From positions 1-64,000 of the forward strand of contig NW_019091632.1 in NCBI RefSeq assembly GCF_001949145.1: a stretch of 64,000 nucleotides of DNA, read 5' to 3'. The stretch comes from Acanthaster planci (taxonomy: Eukaryota; Echinodermata; Asteroidea; Valvatida; Acanthasteridae). The notes beneath the pieces were generated by a model. It was not told the origin of the DNA, searched no databases, and saw only the letters and a list, made by a program, of their open reading frames with translations. The position numbers and the translations under genes are program-made. Shown here one piece after another: positions 1-9,800 of this stretch (position 1 is its first letter; every line of letters starts with the position of its first letter).

Positions 1-489
1 ACCGGGTCCACACAGACTCTTGATCAATCGGAATTGATTAAACTGTCTCGTATCAAGGTGCCAGCGCGTGCTTAATACGCAGCGGGCATTGCCACATCGC
101 AGTCACGTGACGCGTTTCGACCTATCGGAATACAAGAACTGTCATGACGGTTAGCTTTTGAAGAAATAGTTTATCGGGCGGAGTGTAACAAGATGTAGAC
201 TTTGGACGGGTTTTAAGGATGTAATGTGGCTGATGAGCTGTGCATGTTCTGACAAAAGATTATTCGTCAAGACTCAAAGCACAGGCCTAGTTTGTAGCCG
301 TAGCAGTAAATAATACTTTCATCCATGGACATTGCTGGCTAGGGCTGCAGCCGCTCCCCATAGACTCGTGCCTTACCCTCTGCCGGAGCCGGTTGACAAG
401 GACAGCAACTCAGTTGCAATATGGATGTCAATTTTCCACTGCCGAGTCAGTCACTATGAGGTCACCCTTCTTTTATTTTTTACGGACAG
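1..489. other. No coding exon seen; probably an intron of gene A
   Basis: I find no first-half CTLD signature (Cys-x-x-Gly-Trp, or Trp-Ile-Gly-Leu) in any frame here. The exon that starts at 490 begins mid-domain, so this stretch is most likely intron and the rest of gene A lies left of the window. Confidence 0.5.
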
Positions 490-667
490 GCTATGGGGCA
501 GTTTCAGTGGTTGGATGGCTGGCCTGTCCAGTACACCAACTGGGCTAAAGGCTACCCGATTGGATCCAACGATGTGCTGAACGATTGCGTTATCATGACT
601 CATGAAGGATGGCGCAATGTCAATTGCTACAGCAATGCGCACCCTACAGTTTGCAAAATCACAACAG
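490..667 (+). CDS. Gene A exon: second half of the penultimate CTLD
   Basis: The acceptor is a pyrimidine tract ending in cag at 489 and the donor is gtaaag at 668. The translation contains FQWLDG, YTNW, a Cys and WRNVNC, followed by VCKI, which is the usual CTLD C-terminal half. The sugar-site tripeptide is replaced by GYP-like sequence and WND by WRN, so the calcium-2 site looks lost. The exon begins in phase 0 and ends in phase 1. Confidence 0.8.
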
Positions 668-3600
668 GTAAAGACGATGTCAGGATGACTGTCGTTGTGC
701 AAGTTGCACTCGCTTCCTGATACAAACACAGCAGCTGTTCGCCTTTCTTTCCTCTCTTAGTCAGTACAGGCATTTACTGGTATGCATTTGGATAGAATAT
801 GATGTAAGTTGCAGGGCAAGACGCTGATAAGGCCCTTTGCTGGCGAGTATCCCCTGGCAAAATAAGCATCAGAATTGTTTATGGTAATGTGTCCCGCAGC
901 TGGTACACTGTCCCCTTCCAATGTCCGAAACTGGTGACGGGGCTCTCGTATCATATCATATTAAGCAGGAGTACCACCTGCTGGGTTGTGTCTGGAAAAT
1001 GACTGCGTTTCAAATGACTGCCTTATGCGGAACAACTTAAAAGGTTTTCACCATGCACCGATTATTCTGTTTCCAGTGGCAATTTTTTCAATAAAACAAA
1101 GCAACATTGTGGTTTTTTTTTCAATTTTTGAATTGTTATTTATTTGGACCATTAACTGCGGATTTTGGCGTTTCTATTTGTAGCACCCCAGCCGCCACCC
1201 CCTGACCCTCCGTCAGGTGACTGCCGCAAAGGCTGGGTCGCCGTCGACGACAGATGCTTCTTCTTCGATACCCAGAACACGGAGGTTAGCTACTTGGAGG
1301 CACTTATCATGTGCCAGCAGCGAGGAGCCAACGTCTTCCCGGCGAGTAGTCTGAGCAGTGAGGTGAACACCTTCCTGCAGAGCAATGCCCGTGCCGTCTT
1401 GGACGTCAACAGCATCTGGCTGGGTCTTTCCTACCAAGACGGAGGTAAGGGCATATGTAATCATTGATGTCAACGCTGTTAAATTGCCACTGCCGATCTG
1501 GTATTACGGTGGTTGGAAGGGCCCTTTGTCTCGAATTAGGTTCCACATTCAAATAATTTATTTAGTACCATAGCAAGAAGTTCCTTGACAAGATGGTCAA
1601 GGATCTGGTAATCTGAAATATCCTGGAAATTACAAAAACACAGATAACTACTGTTCAGAAAGGAAACACGTAGTTTATTGGTATTTGAAGTAAGTGTCCT
1701 GTGTAGCTTATCTCAACGTTCACACAAAGGGGGCGCCCGGCATTTACAAGGAGGTGCGTCACGAATGAAAGAAAACTCAAACAAACAAGCGAGGCACATT
1801 TTAGGCAAAAATTTCTTTCTTAAAATGTACCTAAAGACCAGGTTAGAGTAAAGGGAAAAGATGTTAAAATCACAGGGATAGGGAGGGGCACGCGTGAGAT
1901 GCACCCACCACAAAGCATCCATTAAGAACGTTTTTGTCTTATTCAATATGGCAGAGTTCCAGTGGAATGATGGTTCGCTATATTCCTACACTAACTGGGC
2001 CAGTGAACATCCAACTTTACCGATAGAGAGCAACGCCTGCGTGCAGCTTTCAACAGAGGGTTCAGGACAATGGAGGAACATCGATTGCTTTATCAAGGCA
2101 GGATATGTGTGCGTTGCGCCCTATGGTAATTGCCTCCCTGTCTGCATATTAGGGCTTTGTTCTCTTCCTTGGCTTCGTCTTGAGCTCTGCACACAGTTTA
2201 CAACATTTACAGTTTTATCCAATTAAAAATACTCCAAACACTGACCTCAAAGTTTGTATTAAAGCAGACAGGAAAAATTGCATTGATCTTCTGTTCTTTA
2301 TTCAAAGGATTACATTTAAAGAAAAAATTTCAAACATTAATTTAGACAGAAACGATTTGTAAAGGGGGATTCATCTGCATTGCAATTGAGGCTCCGTGTA
2401 CAATGACGCACACAAGTAAATGGTTAGTGTCCAATTAATTTGGAAAAAATGAGAACACATTTGATGCTGTAGCACTAAGGTTCTGGTTTCTTCCTGACAT
2501 ATTGTTGCTCATGAATATGCAGAGATTTTTTTAAAATAAATTAATAAATTAAACCTCACTGGCGTCGAGATGCGATAAAATGGCCGCAAATAAGTAATTA
2601 ATCGGGTAAAGTGGGACACAAAGGCGTATTTAGAATGACTGCATAAACAGCATGCATTGCATGGACCCTTTGGGCATCAGAATATCCCAATCAGTCGTTC
2701 ACAAGGTTCACGCACGCTGCACGCGATTCTACAAATGAGACTGCAGTTCAACACCTGTCAGCGTTCATGTCCACTTGGTTTCCAATACCTTTCTGCAGAT
2801 AATCCACCAAGCACTATGGAGGCACCGAAGACCACTAGCTCGAAGAAACCCACAACATCGAGCAAACCTATACCGCCGGAACCATGTAAGTCGTAAGCTC
2901 GTTCATTTGCCATGGAATGGACCAAGAGGGGGCTTCATCATAATATTACGAAATTCCCATACGGTGAACCCCCCCCCATCCGACTGACCACCGCTGTTAA
3001 TGTTATAAAACAAACATAGCTTTTACAGCAAAATGCTATCGTACTAAGTGTGCTGGTAATACATTACAGTACGCATATGGATTTTGTTATTACGGAGGGG
3101 TGTGGGTATTTGCAAAAGGTAAAAGGCAATCCGAGTGAGCTGGCTTAAGTGGAGTTGTGAGAAAGAGAGAGTAATCCATGGTTCGAATCCTGGGTGCTAT
3201 TTTTCCTCTATTTCTCGTCAGTTTGACTTCTGAAGAAAAGTTCAGCTCGGACAGGTTATTTAATTCCTGCCCACATTTGTCGCTTGGGAGTTTGTTTTCA
3301 TTCAAGGCAAAAATGCTCGCTTCCACGTGTAAGGCCCATTGACTCAAGTTTTGCTTATTTGCTTGCCACCTATAGACCTTTTTCACCCACGTGACTGAAT
3401 TGCGCTAACCGTAAACCAATACCACCACGTGTGGACTGCCGTGGCCACGGTGATCTCATAATATTCCTACGGGCGCATTCAACAACACACAAACACTATG
3501 CACTCATTGCCATCACAACACAGGTCCAGAACGATTGTGACATCTCAGGAAAAAGGTCTGTATCACATGATACAGGCACAATGATAAAATACTTCCTGCG

Positions 3601-4183
3601 TTTCGAATGTTGGCATTTTGCCACAAAAGCCCTGTTTATTAATGGCGGTGAATTGTCGGGTTAAATGGTACAACGGATCGGACGTCATGGAAATTTGCGT
3701 AGAATATATATACATATCAAATGCAAATGCATGTAGATATGCATATAAATGTACAAGCGTGCACATGCATACGAATAAGAAACCATTGTGTTGTCTGAGG
3801 AGCTTGTAAGCCACAGGCAGCATATTTTCAATTCACTCATTCATCGACAGACATTGGGGATTTATTGTCAAATCAAGTCAATAACTATTTATAGCCACCA
3901 TATGGATAGTAATTTTGGACAACAGAGCAATAACCGCTTTACCTGTATACCCGCACAATACTGACATGGCAACAATTCCTTATATTAACTAATTATTTGT
4001 CAATTTTCGCGTGCACCTGCAGATACCCTGTCGATGGAAGCAATCATCGGTATATCGGTGGGCTGTGGGGCTGTTCTACTGATTATACTCATGTCGGCTT
4101 GTTGCTACTTCAGAGAGAAGAGCCACATGAAGCAAAAAATGTACGCCAAAGAGAGGCAGAACCAGTATAAACAGGAAATTTAG
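490..4183 (+). CDS. Gene A: 3' end of a multi-CTLD type I membrane protein (partial)
   Basis: This is a probable cell-surface lectin-like receptor whose 5' part is outside the window. Visible coding exons are 490-667, 1184-1444, 1955-2125, 2799-2885 and 4023-4183. All internal junctions are phase 1 and join without frameshift. They encode the second half of one CTLD, a full CTLD, a Ser/Thr/Pro/Lys stalk, one membrane segment and a 23-residue basic tail ending at TAG 4181-4183. Both visible CTLDs have lost the EPN or QPD motif and the WND motif that bind calcium and sugar, so calcium-dependent sugar binding by them is doubtful. The exon grammar matches gene B just downstream, so the two are tandem paralogues. 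The total domain number is unknown. Confidence 0.82.
668..1183 (+). other. Gene A intron (516 bp)
   Basis: The intron lies between two phase-1 exons, with donor gtaaag and acceptor tatttgtag. It is AT-rich towards the acceptor. I see no other coding or structured element. Confidence 0.6.
1184..2125 (+). CDS. Gene A exons: last CTLD (two exons)
   Basis: The exons are 1184-1444 (acceptor tag, donor gtaagg) and 1955-2125 (acceptor gcag, donor gtaatt). The domain opens with a proline-rich linker, then CRKGW, a second N-terminal Cys (long-form CTLD), IWLGL and FQWNDG. It closes with WRNIDC and YVCV. Six cysteines fit the long-form disulfide set. The expected EPN is EHP-like and WND is WRN, so this is a CTLD fold without an evident sugar site. 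Confidence 0.83.
1445..1954 (+). other. Gene A intron splitting the last CTLD (510 bp)
   Basis: The intron has donor gtaagg and acceptor atggcag and is phase 1. It interrupts the CTLD before the FQWNDG core strand, the same place where most gene B domains are split. I see nothing else in it. Confidence 0.6.
2126..2798 (+). other. Gene A intron (673 bp)
   Basis: This is an AT-rich intron between the last CTLD and the stalk exon. I recognise no repeat or gene in it. Confidence 0.55.
2799..2885 (+). CDS. Gene A exon: Ser/Thr/Pro-rich stalk
   Basis: This is an 87-nt exon with phase 1 at both ends (acceptor ctgcag, donor gtaagt). It encodes a low-complexity stretch rich in Pro, Thr, Ser and Lys, typical of an extended, possibly O-glycosylated spacer between lectin domain and membrane. 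Because it is symmetric it could be skipped without a frameshift. Confidence 0.7.
3134..3200 (+). repeat. tRNA-derived SINE-like fragment in a gene A intron
   Basis: Box A-like TGGCTTAAGTGG lies at 3141-3152. A good box B, GGTTCGAATCC, lies at 3180-3190. Their spacing suits an internal RNA polymerase III promoter, and a T-run follows at about 3200. The acceptor stem does not pair, so it is not a working tRNA gene. It is more likely a decayed tRNA-derived SINE. Confidence 0.45.
4023..4183 (+). CDS. Gene A last exon: membrane segment and basic tail
   Basis: The acceptor is gcacctgcag. The exon encodes about 24 hydrophobic residues beginning AIIGISVGCG and ending SACCYF. A juxtamembrane REK and a Lys/Gln-rich tail ending KQEI follow, then TAG. 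The tail has three Tyr residues counting the one at the membrane edge, but none in an FxNxxY, YxxPhi-strong or ITIM-like context. The two adjacent Cys at the membrane edge are possible palmitoylation sites (inference). Confidence 0.82.
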
Positions 4184-4798
4184 TTTACTTTTAGAGAAGA
4201 AAATCCAAAATGTGATCAGACATTTGGACCGTGGGAATAGGCCCTTTCAGTATAGTAACAAGAACTTCTTAACGTAGTTGTTATATAGGCCCTAGCCCTT
4301 TACAATTACGTTTTGTGTGATTTATTAATTTCTTTGAACTGAATTTCCCAGAAAGTGAATTTTCCGCAGGAGACAAAGGTACATATTCAATTGAAACCAT
4401 TTATTCAGATTACTGATTTTTCACCGGTAGTTTTATTTAAATCTACTTTTACCTAGGTCTTGGATTTTACCCATTCATAAACAAAGCTAAACAAATTTGA
4501 TGTTTTTGAAATTAGTAGATTTTGCAGTTACGCGTTGAAAAAATGAAAAAATCTACACAGTACAAAAGAGGCACATAGTGTGTGATATATTGAAGTTCTT
4601 TTTTGTAAGCCTTGGAAATCGGTTATAGCTTGGAAACAGTATTTTCTGAACTACCTTCAAATTTATCACTCTACATTTAGTGTACCACACATTTTTGTAA
4701 GATACTCCTAAAAATCCTCATTCAAACACGTTTTACTAACCTTTACTCCACTGAATTTTTGTTAGTTTTGTGTTTTTGCATACCTGAAAATCACTTCG

Positions 4799-4804
4799 AA
4801 TAAA
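4799..4804 (+). terminator. Candidate poly(A) signal of gene A
   Basis: AATAAA lies about 615 nt after the stop codon. Alternative AATAAA copies lie at 5612 and 6071. I cannot choose without 3' end data. Confidence 0.4.
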
Positions 4805-5483
4805 GTTTTGATTTGGTAGTCTTTTTTAAATTGGAATCAACCTTTACTAAAAAAGCTCTCTTTCACATTTCAGTAGTTTTTTGCTTTGAAATAAGTTTTG
4901 AATATGAAGATTTTAAATCTGTTCAACAGTATTAGAAGATTTGCTGTGCGTAGTGGCACCGAATGTAAAAGCGTTGAGTCCTTTACTGAAAATATAACAA
5001 TCATCGCAAATTAGTATTTTTGCATAAATTTTTCATTTATATAAATTGTATAAATTTTTTATAAAAATTTTTCAGGTCATTGCCTGATGCTTGTTAAAGG
5101 CCAAAAAGAGCTTACTTGACATTTTTCTGCAGATCCTTGACTTTTAAAACAAGTCAAGTGTGTGATGGAAATTTAAAGCGGATGGGCGCATACAGTGTGC
5201 TGCAAACTGTCATAATCCCTGACATCTGGAAAATCTTAATGAGCCCTGAGCAGGACCAAGAGAGGGCGCAATTTTCTTAGCAAGGTACAGGTACGCATTA
5301 CAGTCGCGTCGCTACCAGCAAAATGAACACTCCCGACCATCCTGGCCATATTCAACCAGTGAGGGGATGCTTCTGCTCAAGGGAGATTAGGATGACAGTT
5401 TTTTCACATTATGACTTTGCCAAGCCAGATCTTAGAAGATGATCACAGTTTTACATGCAGTTTCGTATCCAGCTGTAGGTGGT

Positions 5484-5548
5484 GTGGGGGGGCAAATTCA
5501 AAAGAAAGTGAACTTTCGGGCTCATTCAACATGATAATGGTGAAGAAA
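5484..5548 (+). repeat. Dispersed repeat copy 1
   Basis: A G-run is followed by an 'aattcaaaag' core, 'cgg.ctc.ttca.catgat' and 'gaagaaa'. The same order recurs at 35890-35950 with scattered differences. The similarity over about 60 bp suggests fragments of one interspersed repeat. Confidence 0.45.
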
Positions 5549-6619
5549 CAATAGAATTGACAGGCATAGAGAGTCTAATCAGATTTATTGAAGGAGGGCG
5601 TTAGTATTAGCAATAAAATGACAATCCGGTATACTTTAATCTGGTACCTGTGTTACAGTTCTTGACGAATGTGCCAGGCTTTACATAAAGCAAGCTACAG
5701 AACTTCACTAGTAAAAAAAAGGAATACCCTGATTAATAGACGTCAGTAATTTTTTTTGAAAATGAAAAACAGACCTTTCTACATCTTACAAGAGATCCGA
5801 ATTCCTCTATTTTTTTACCATTGAGGGGAAAGTTTCAAAATTGTAGGTTGCTTTCATTTCCATGTCTTACTCTTGATTAAAATGATGGAATGTGTTCTTT
5901 TAAAATGGCCACAAAGCACAAATTTTACTCAACATTTGGTGCAACAGTAATAGGCACTTGAGTTGTGGACTTACAGATTGAACATGCTTCATCCAGTGCA
6001 CTGACATCCTAGCTGGAAAGTTATTTCCACATTAACACGACTGTAATGCCTTACTACAGTGTCAATGCTCAATAAAACTGTGGGTGTGAGAGTAAATCAG
6101 CAACAGGTACAGCTGCTGGGCTTACGTACGGCAGACGGTAAAAACACGGTTGGTCATTATAGTGGTACGCCACCAGTCATGAGCTGAACAGATAAAAAGA
6201 AAAATATTGCAACCTCCTCACTTAATACACGGGTTCCTTGGTATTTTTTATTTTTATTCAAAGAGGTGATAAGGCAGTTTTAATGAGACCACAGGTTCTG
6301 TCTGTTTATTAGATGAAAGTGCGTCAAGGGTACTCCATAAGCACTGTTTCCTGCCATGCAAGAGAGCGCTTTCAAAGTGTATTGTTTAACGCCAAAATGA
6401 GTCTGCAGCAATGTTTTATTGTATTTTTTCGTCTCACTGTGCAACCCGTCTCTTTTTGTAAAGAACAAAAGGCCTGCTCAAAGAGCAGAGAGAGAAATCA
6501 TGTGGATATGAAAGCCACACACGCGGGTACCAATCTTGCTATCAGTTCTGATAGCGTGACATAATCATTGTAGATACATACTTATCTCTTTTGTTGACGG
6601 ATCCCTGACGGTCAGTCAG

Positions 6620-6770
6620 TTGTACCGGATTGTCTCGAGTAACTCACAGGAACGCCCCGCTGACCAACCACGGAGGATTACGGTCAAGCTCAGAGACGGG
6701 CTCAGAACTGAAAGAGGTGTCCGAAGTGGTCGTAGTCTGTGTGCTTTTGCAAAGACGATCCTTATTAATC
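6620..6770 (+). promoter_or_regulatory. Probable 5' UTR of gene B
   Basis: The stretch immediately upstream of ATG 6771 contains no ATG. No TATA box is evident, and I cannot place the transcription start. Confidence 0.35.
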
Positions 6771-6819
6771 ATGGTGCTTGCAGTTGTTCTTTTTGTCGTC
6801 ACTGCTCTCCTCGGATCAG
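6771..6819 (+). CDS. Gene B exon 1: start codon and signal peptide
   Basis: ATG 6771 (context AATCATGG) is followed by a hydrophobic run, MVLAVVLFVVTALLGS, then donor gtaaaa with phase 1. This is a typical short signal-peptide exon. No other ATG lies between about 6620 and this one. Phase 1 fits the exon at 9030, which opens CTLD1. Confidence 0.8.
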
Positions 6820-9800
6820 GTAAAATATTCTTCTCGTTAGTAACTAAAATGTTTCCCATGTTTTTCTTACAAATAAGGGGTGGGAATCACAATGAGCCAC
6901 AGACTAACTCCGTAACCAGAAGTTAAAACCATTGCTGCAGTGATGCTGCGCGCCCGTCGTGTGCCTCTTCGACGAGTAGGATGATGTGACTAGTGGGGTG
7001 TGGTGGTACATTATGGGCTTCAAAATTAGATTATTAGACAAAATGAAATGCGAATGAAATAGATCTGCAAAAGTTTTCCTCTCCTTCTATTCCTTCTTTT
7101 GAGGGGGCGATCTTCTTCCTTCCGTGGATATCCAATGACTTGTTTTATGCTTAAAACTCCAGAATTTTTGTTTCCAGTAAATATTCCTATCGAATGCTCC
7201 TCTCTCTCTACGATAATGCCCGCACCCCTTGATTTTATAACAAGCTAAATTTGCTCTTCCATCGCAGCGTCGCTAAGAAAATCATTCTTTTGTAATGGAC
7301 TTCCATTTGTTGAGTGTGTTTAGCTGTTTATGTAATTTTTTCGAATAACATGTGAGCTCTTATCCACTATTCAAACATGGGACAGATACCAGGTATCATG
7401 TGTGTATGCTTCAGTCTTCTTTCTACAATTCGAAATGCAAAAGAAATAATCCCCTGTAATAATTCAATTGAACTTTTGGCATGGTTTCAAGTAATTTGAG
7501 GCGAGAATTGAAGTCTATTTGACAACAATTCCCGCACTTTATATATTGATATATATCCTGAATTTACTGTCTATTGGGGTATACATTGCCATACGTGTGT
7601 TGACTATTCTAGTTAAGTCTGGCCCCCTTTGAAAAATTTTTGAAATGAGTTTTCTCTTGTTTTTTGTTTTATTTTGTTTTGTTTTCTCTCCTTTTGTTTT
7701 AAACTTTTAATTTCCTAATATATGAACGCATTCTTTTCACTGACATTTTTTACACTTCATACAATAAGTGTAACGAAAAGAGTGAGATGGATCAGACGGT
7801 TGCAGATCCTTAAAACTAATTTCATTTTTGAAACCTTCCTGTTTTTCCGTTATGACATACAGGTGCATAGCCGAGGTTTTGTTTGCGCATAGCAAACTGG
7901 CATTTTCGTCCCGTTTGTGCCCAACTGCAAAATAAAGTTCTGTAGACAATACAACAAGGTTGCATTTGTGATCCATTTTCATTGTTCCGATTTTGCAGTT
8001 ACAATCTTTTGTCGTTTCAACTTTGCCTCTAAAATACGCAAGTCAGATGTTTATAATGAAATGTATGTCCCAGTGCAAGCAGTTACTTTGTACCCCAATC
8101 CAAGTTGTGCATGGCTGATGTTCAGTTTAAATAGAATTTCAACCTTTCAGGGCACTTAATCGAGTATCAATCTGAAGTGCTTGAAGTGATGCACATTCAC
8201 TGGTTACCGGCATGGTGCCCCCCCCCGACTCAATCCCTCATTTGTTTTAATTCTATTGACTTGTAGTCAAGGTGGGATTTCGTTAAGAGAATACTGGAGA
8301 ATGCCATGCATAGAGATGATTTAAATGTCTCAAAATGTTCACACGGCAAAGGGCAAAACTGAAATATCACCAAAGGCCCTTATGAAGACCTTATCTGATT
8401 CTATGGTTGTTAGAGCCGACATCAAGGCCGTGAACGAACCATCCATTCCCTGATAAAACAAGAATTAATCCTTCCCTGATCCTTTGCCTAAACGTAACCT
8501 CTGCATATCGCCGGACAACAAATTGAAAATCTTCAGAAGTGTTTGCATCAGACACTTCTGTAATTTGAAACACTAAGTAGGCCTTCCAAAATGAGTGTAT
8601 GAGTTATCACACAGTACGTACGAGGTCGAAGTTGTACGAGCACTTTTACTTGTGGGTTAGTAAAAATATCACGTACAGGGTCAGTAGATGGGAGAATGTT
8701 TTCTGTCACTATGCCCCTTTACACCTTCTTAGCATAGTAGGAAGGGTGACGTCACGGGAAGGGGAATTATCCTGAAGTAGGTTTTGCTTCCAAACATTTT
8801 CGTCTTTCAGTAAAGCCGCAGGGGATTCGATATTTTATGTAGCACCGTTCCACCAAGCTAGAAGCAGACTAGAGTGTTCTTTAAATGCAATAATCTCCTG
8901 TTTTGCACAGTCTACCTGTAAATCATTGACTCTAAAATATCAACCAACTTTCCGTGCTTCCTATATATACAAACTATATATACAATCGTTCACACTTCCC
9001 ATTTTGTTTTTAATTGTGCCACTTCAAAGTAAGTGGTCAGGGATGTGGCGGGAGCTGGCTTCAATTCGGTGACCAGTGCTATCTAGTTGGTGGTCAGACC
9101 AGGATATGGACTTCCGCCAGAGAAGCTTGCATAGACGAACATGCTGATCTCGTAGTCATCCCGTCGGCTCAGGTTAATGTAAGTTGACTTGAAAGTATCG
9201 ATCTTGTGGCTGTTGATTTGTGCCTGGGACTCGAAATAATTGTGGGGACTTAAATTCTAAAAAAAAATAATGTCTGGCCGTGGAAATGCTAAAAGCGGGG
9301 GTGGGGGCTAGGCGCTGTTTATGATATAGGTGTGCATTTTATGCACCCGTTTACCTTACTACAAAGTGTTTAAGCCTCTCTACTTTGTCTCCTCTTTCTA
9401 ATACTGTAATAAACATTTTAGTTGTCAGAAAGTATGGAGTGGGGTGATATACCCTTATAGCCCCACCCCCACCCTGGATTTATGCCCCGATCCTGTGTTA
9501 AGCATACACTTTGCAGTCTGTTTGATTTTTTCTTTATCATTTGCTGCCAAATTTTCTGTTTCTTCCGTCGCAGAACTTTTTAAACTCAGCCTTACAGTCA
9601 ACACAAGCTGTGTATTGGATCGGTTACTACGATCGATCCCAGGAAACGGCATTTGAGTGGGTTGACGGCAGCCCTACTACCTACACGTAGGTTGCAATGA
9701 TTCGATCACTATCATCATCATCGATCGTGTCGTCTGGAAGTTTTCTTCCAGTCGTACACGCCCTAGATGAGCTGCCATTGCTCTCGGTCTGACATGAGAC

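Larger units (their letters stand above)
4184..6619 (+). other. Gene A 3' UTR and spacer to gene B
   Basis: The stretch is about 2.4 kb and AT-rich, with no supportable coding exon. AATAAA hexamers occur at 4799-4804, 5612-5617 and 6071-6076. The first is about 0.6 kb after the gene A stop and is the simplest poly(A) signal. A short dispersed repeat sits at 5484-5548. Confidence 0.55.

Noticed and set aside
3134-3200. Functional tRNA gene
   Set aside because: The B box is good but the acceptor and D stems do not pair; SINE fragment preferred.
6820-9029. Search for a ricin-type or fibronectin-II exon in gene B
   Set aside because: No suitable cysteine pattern with phase-1 splice sites was seen; exon 1 joins CTLD1 directly in frame.
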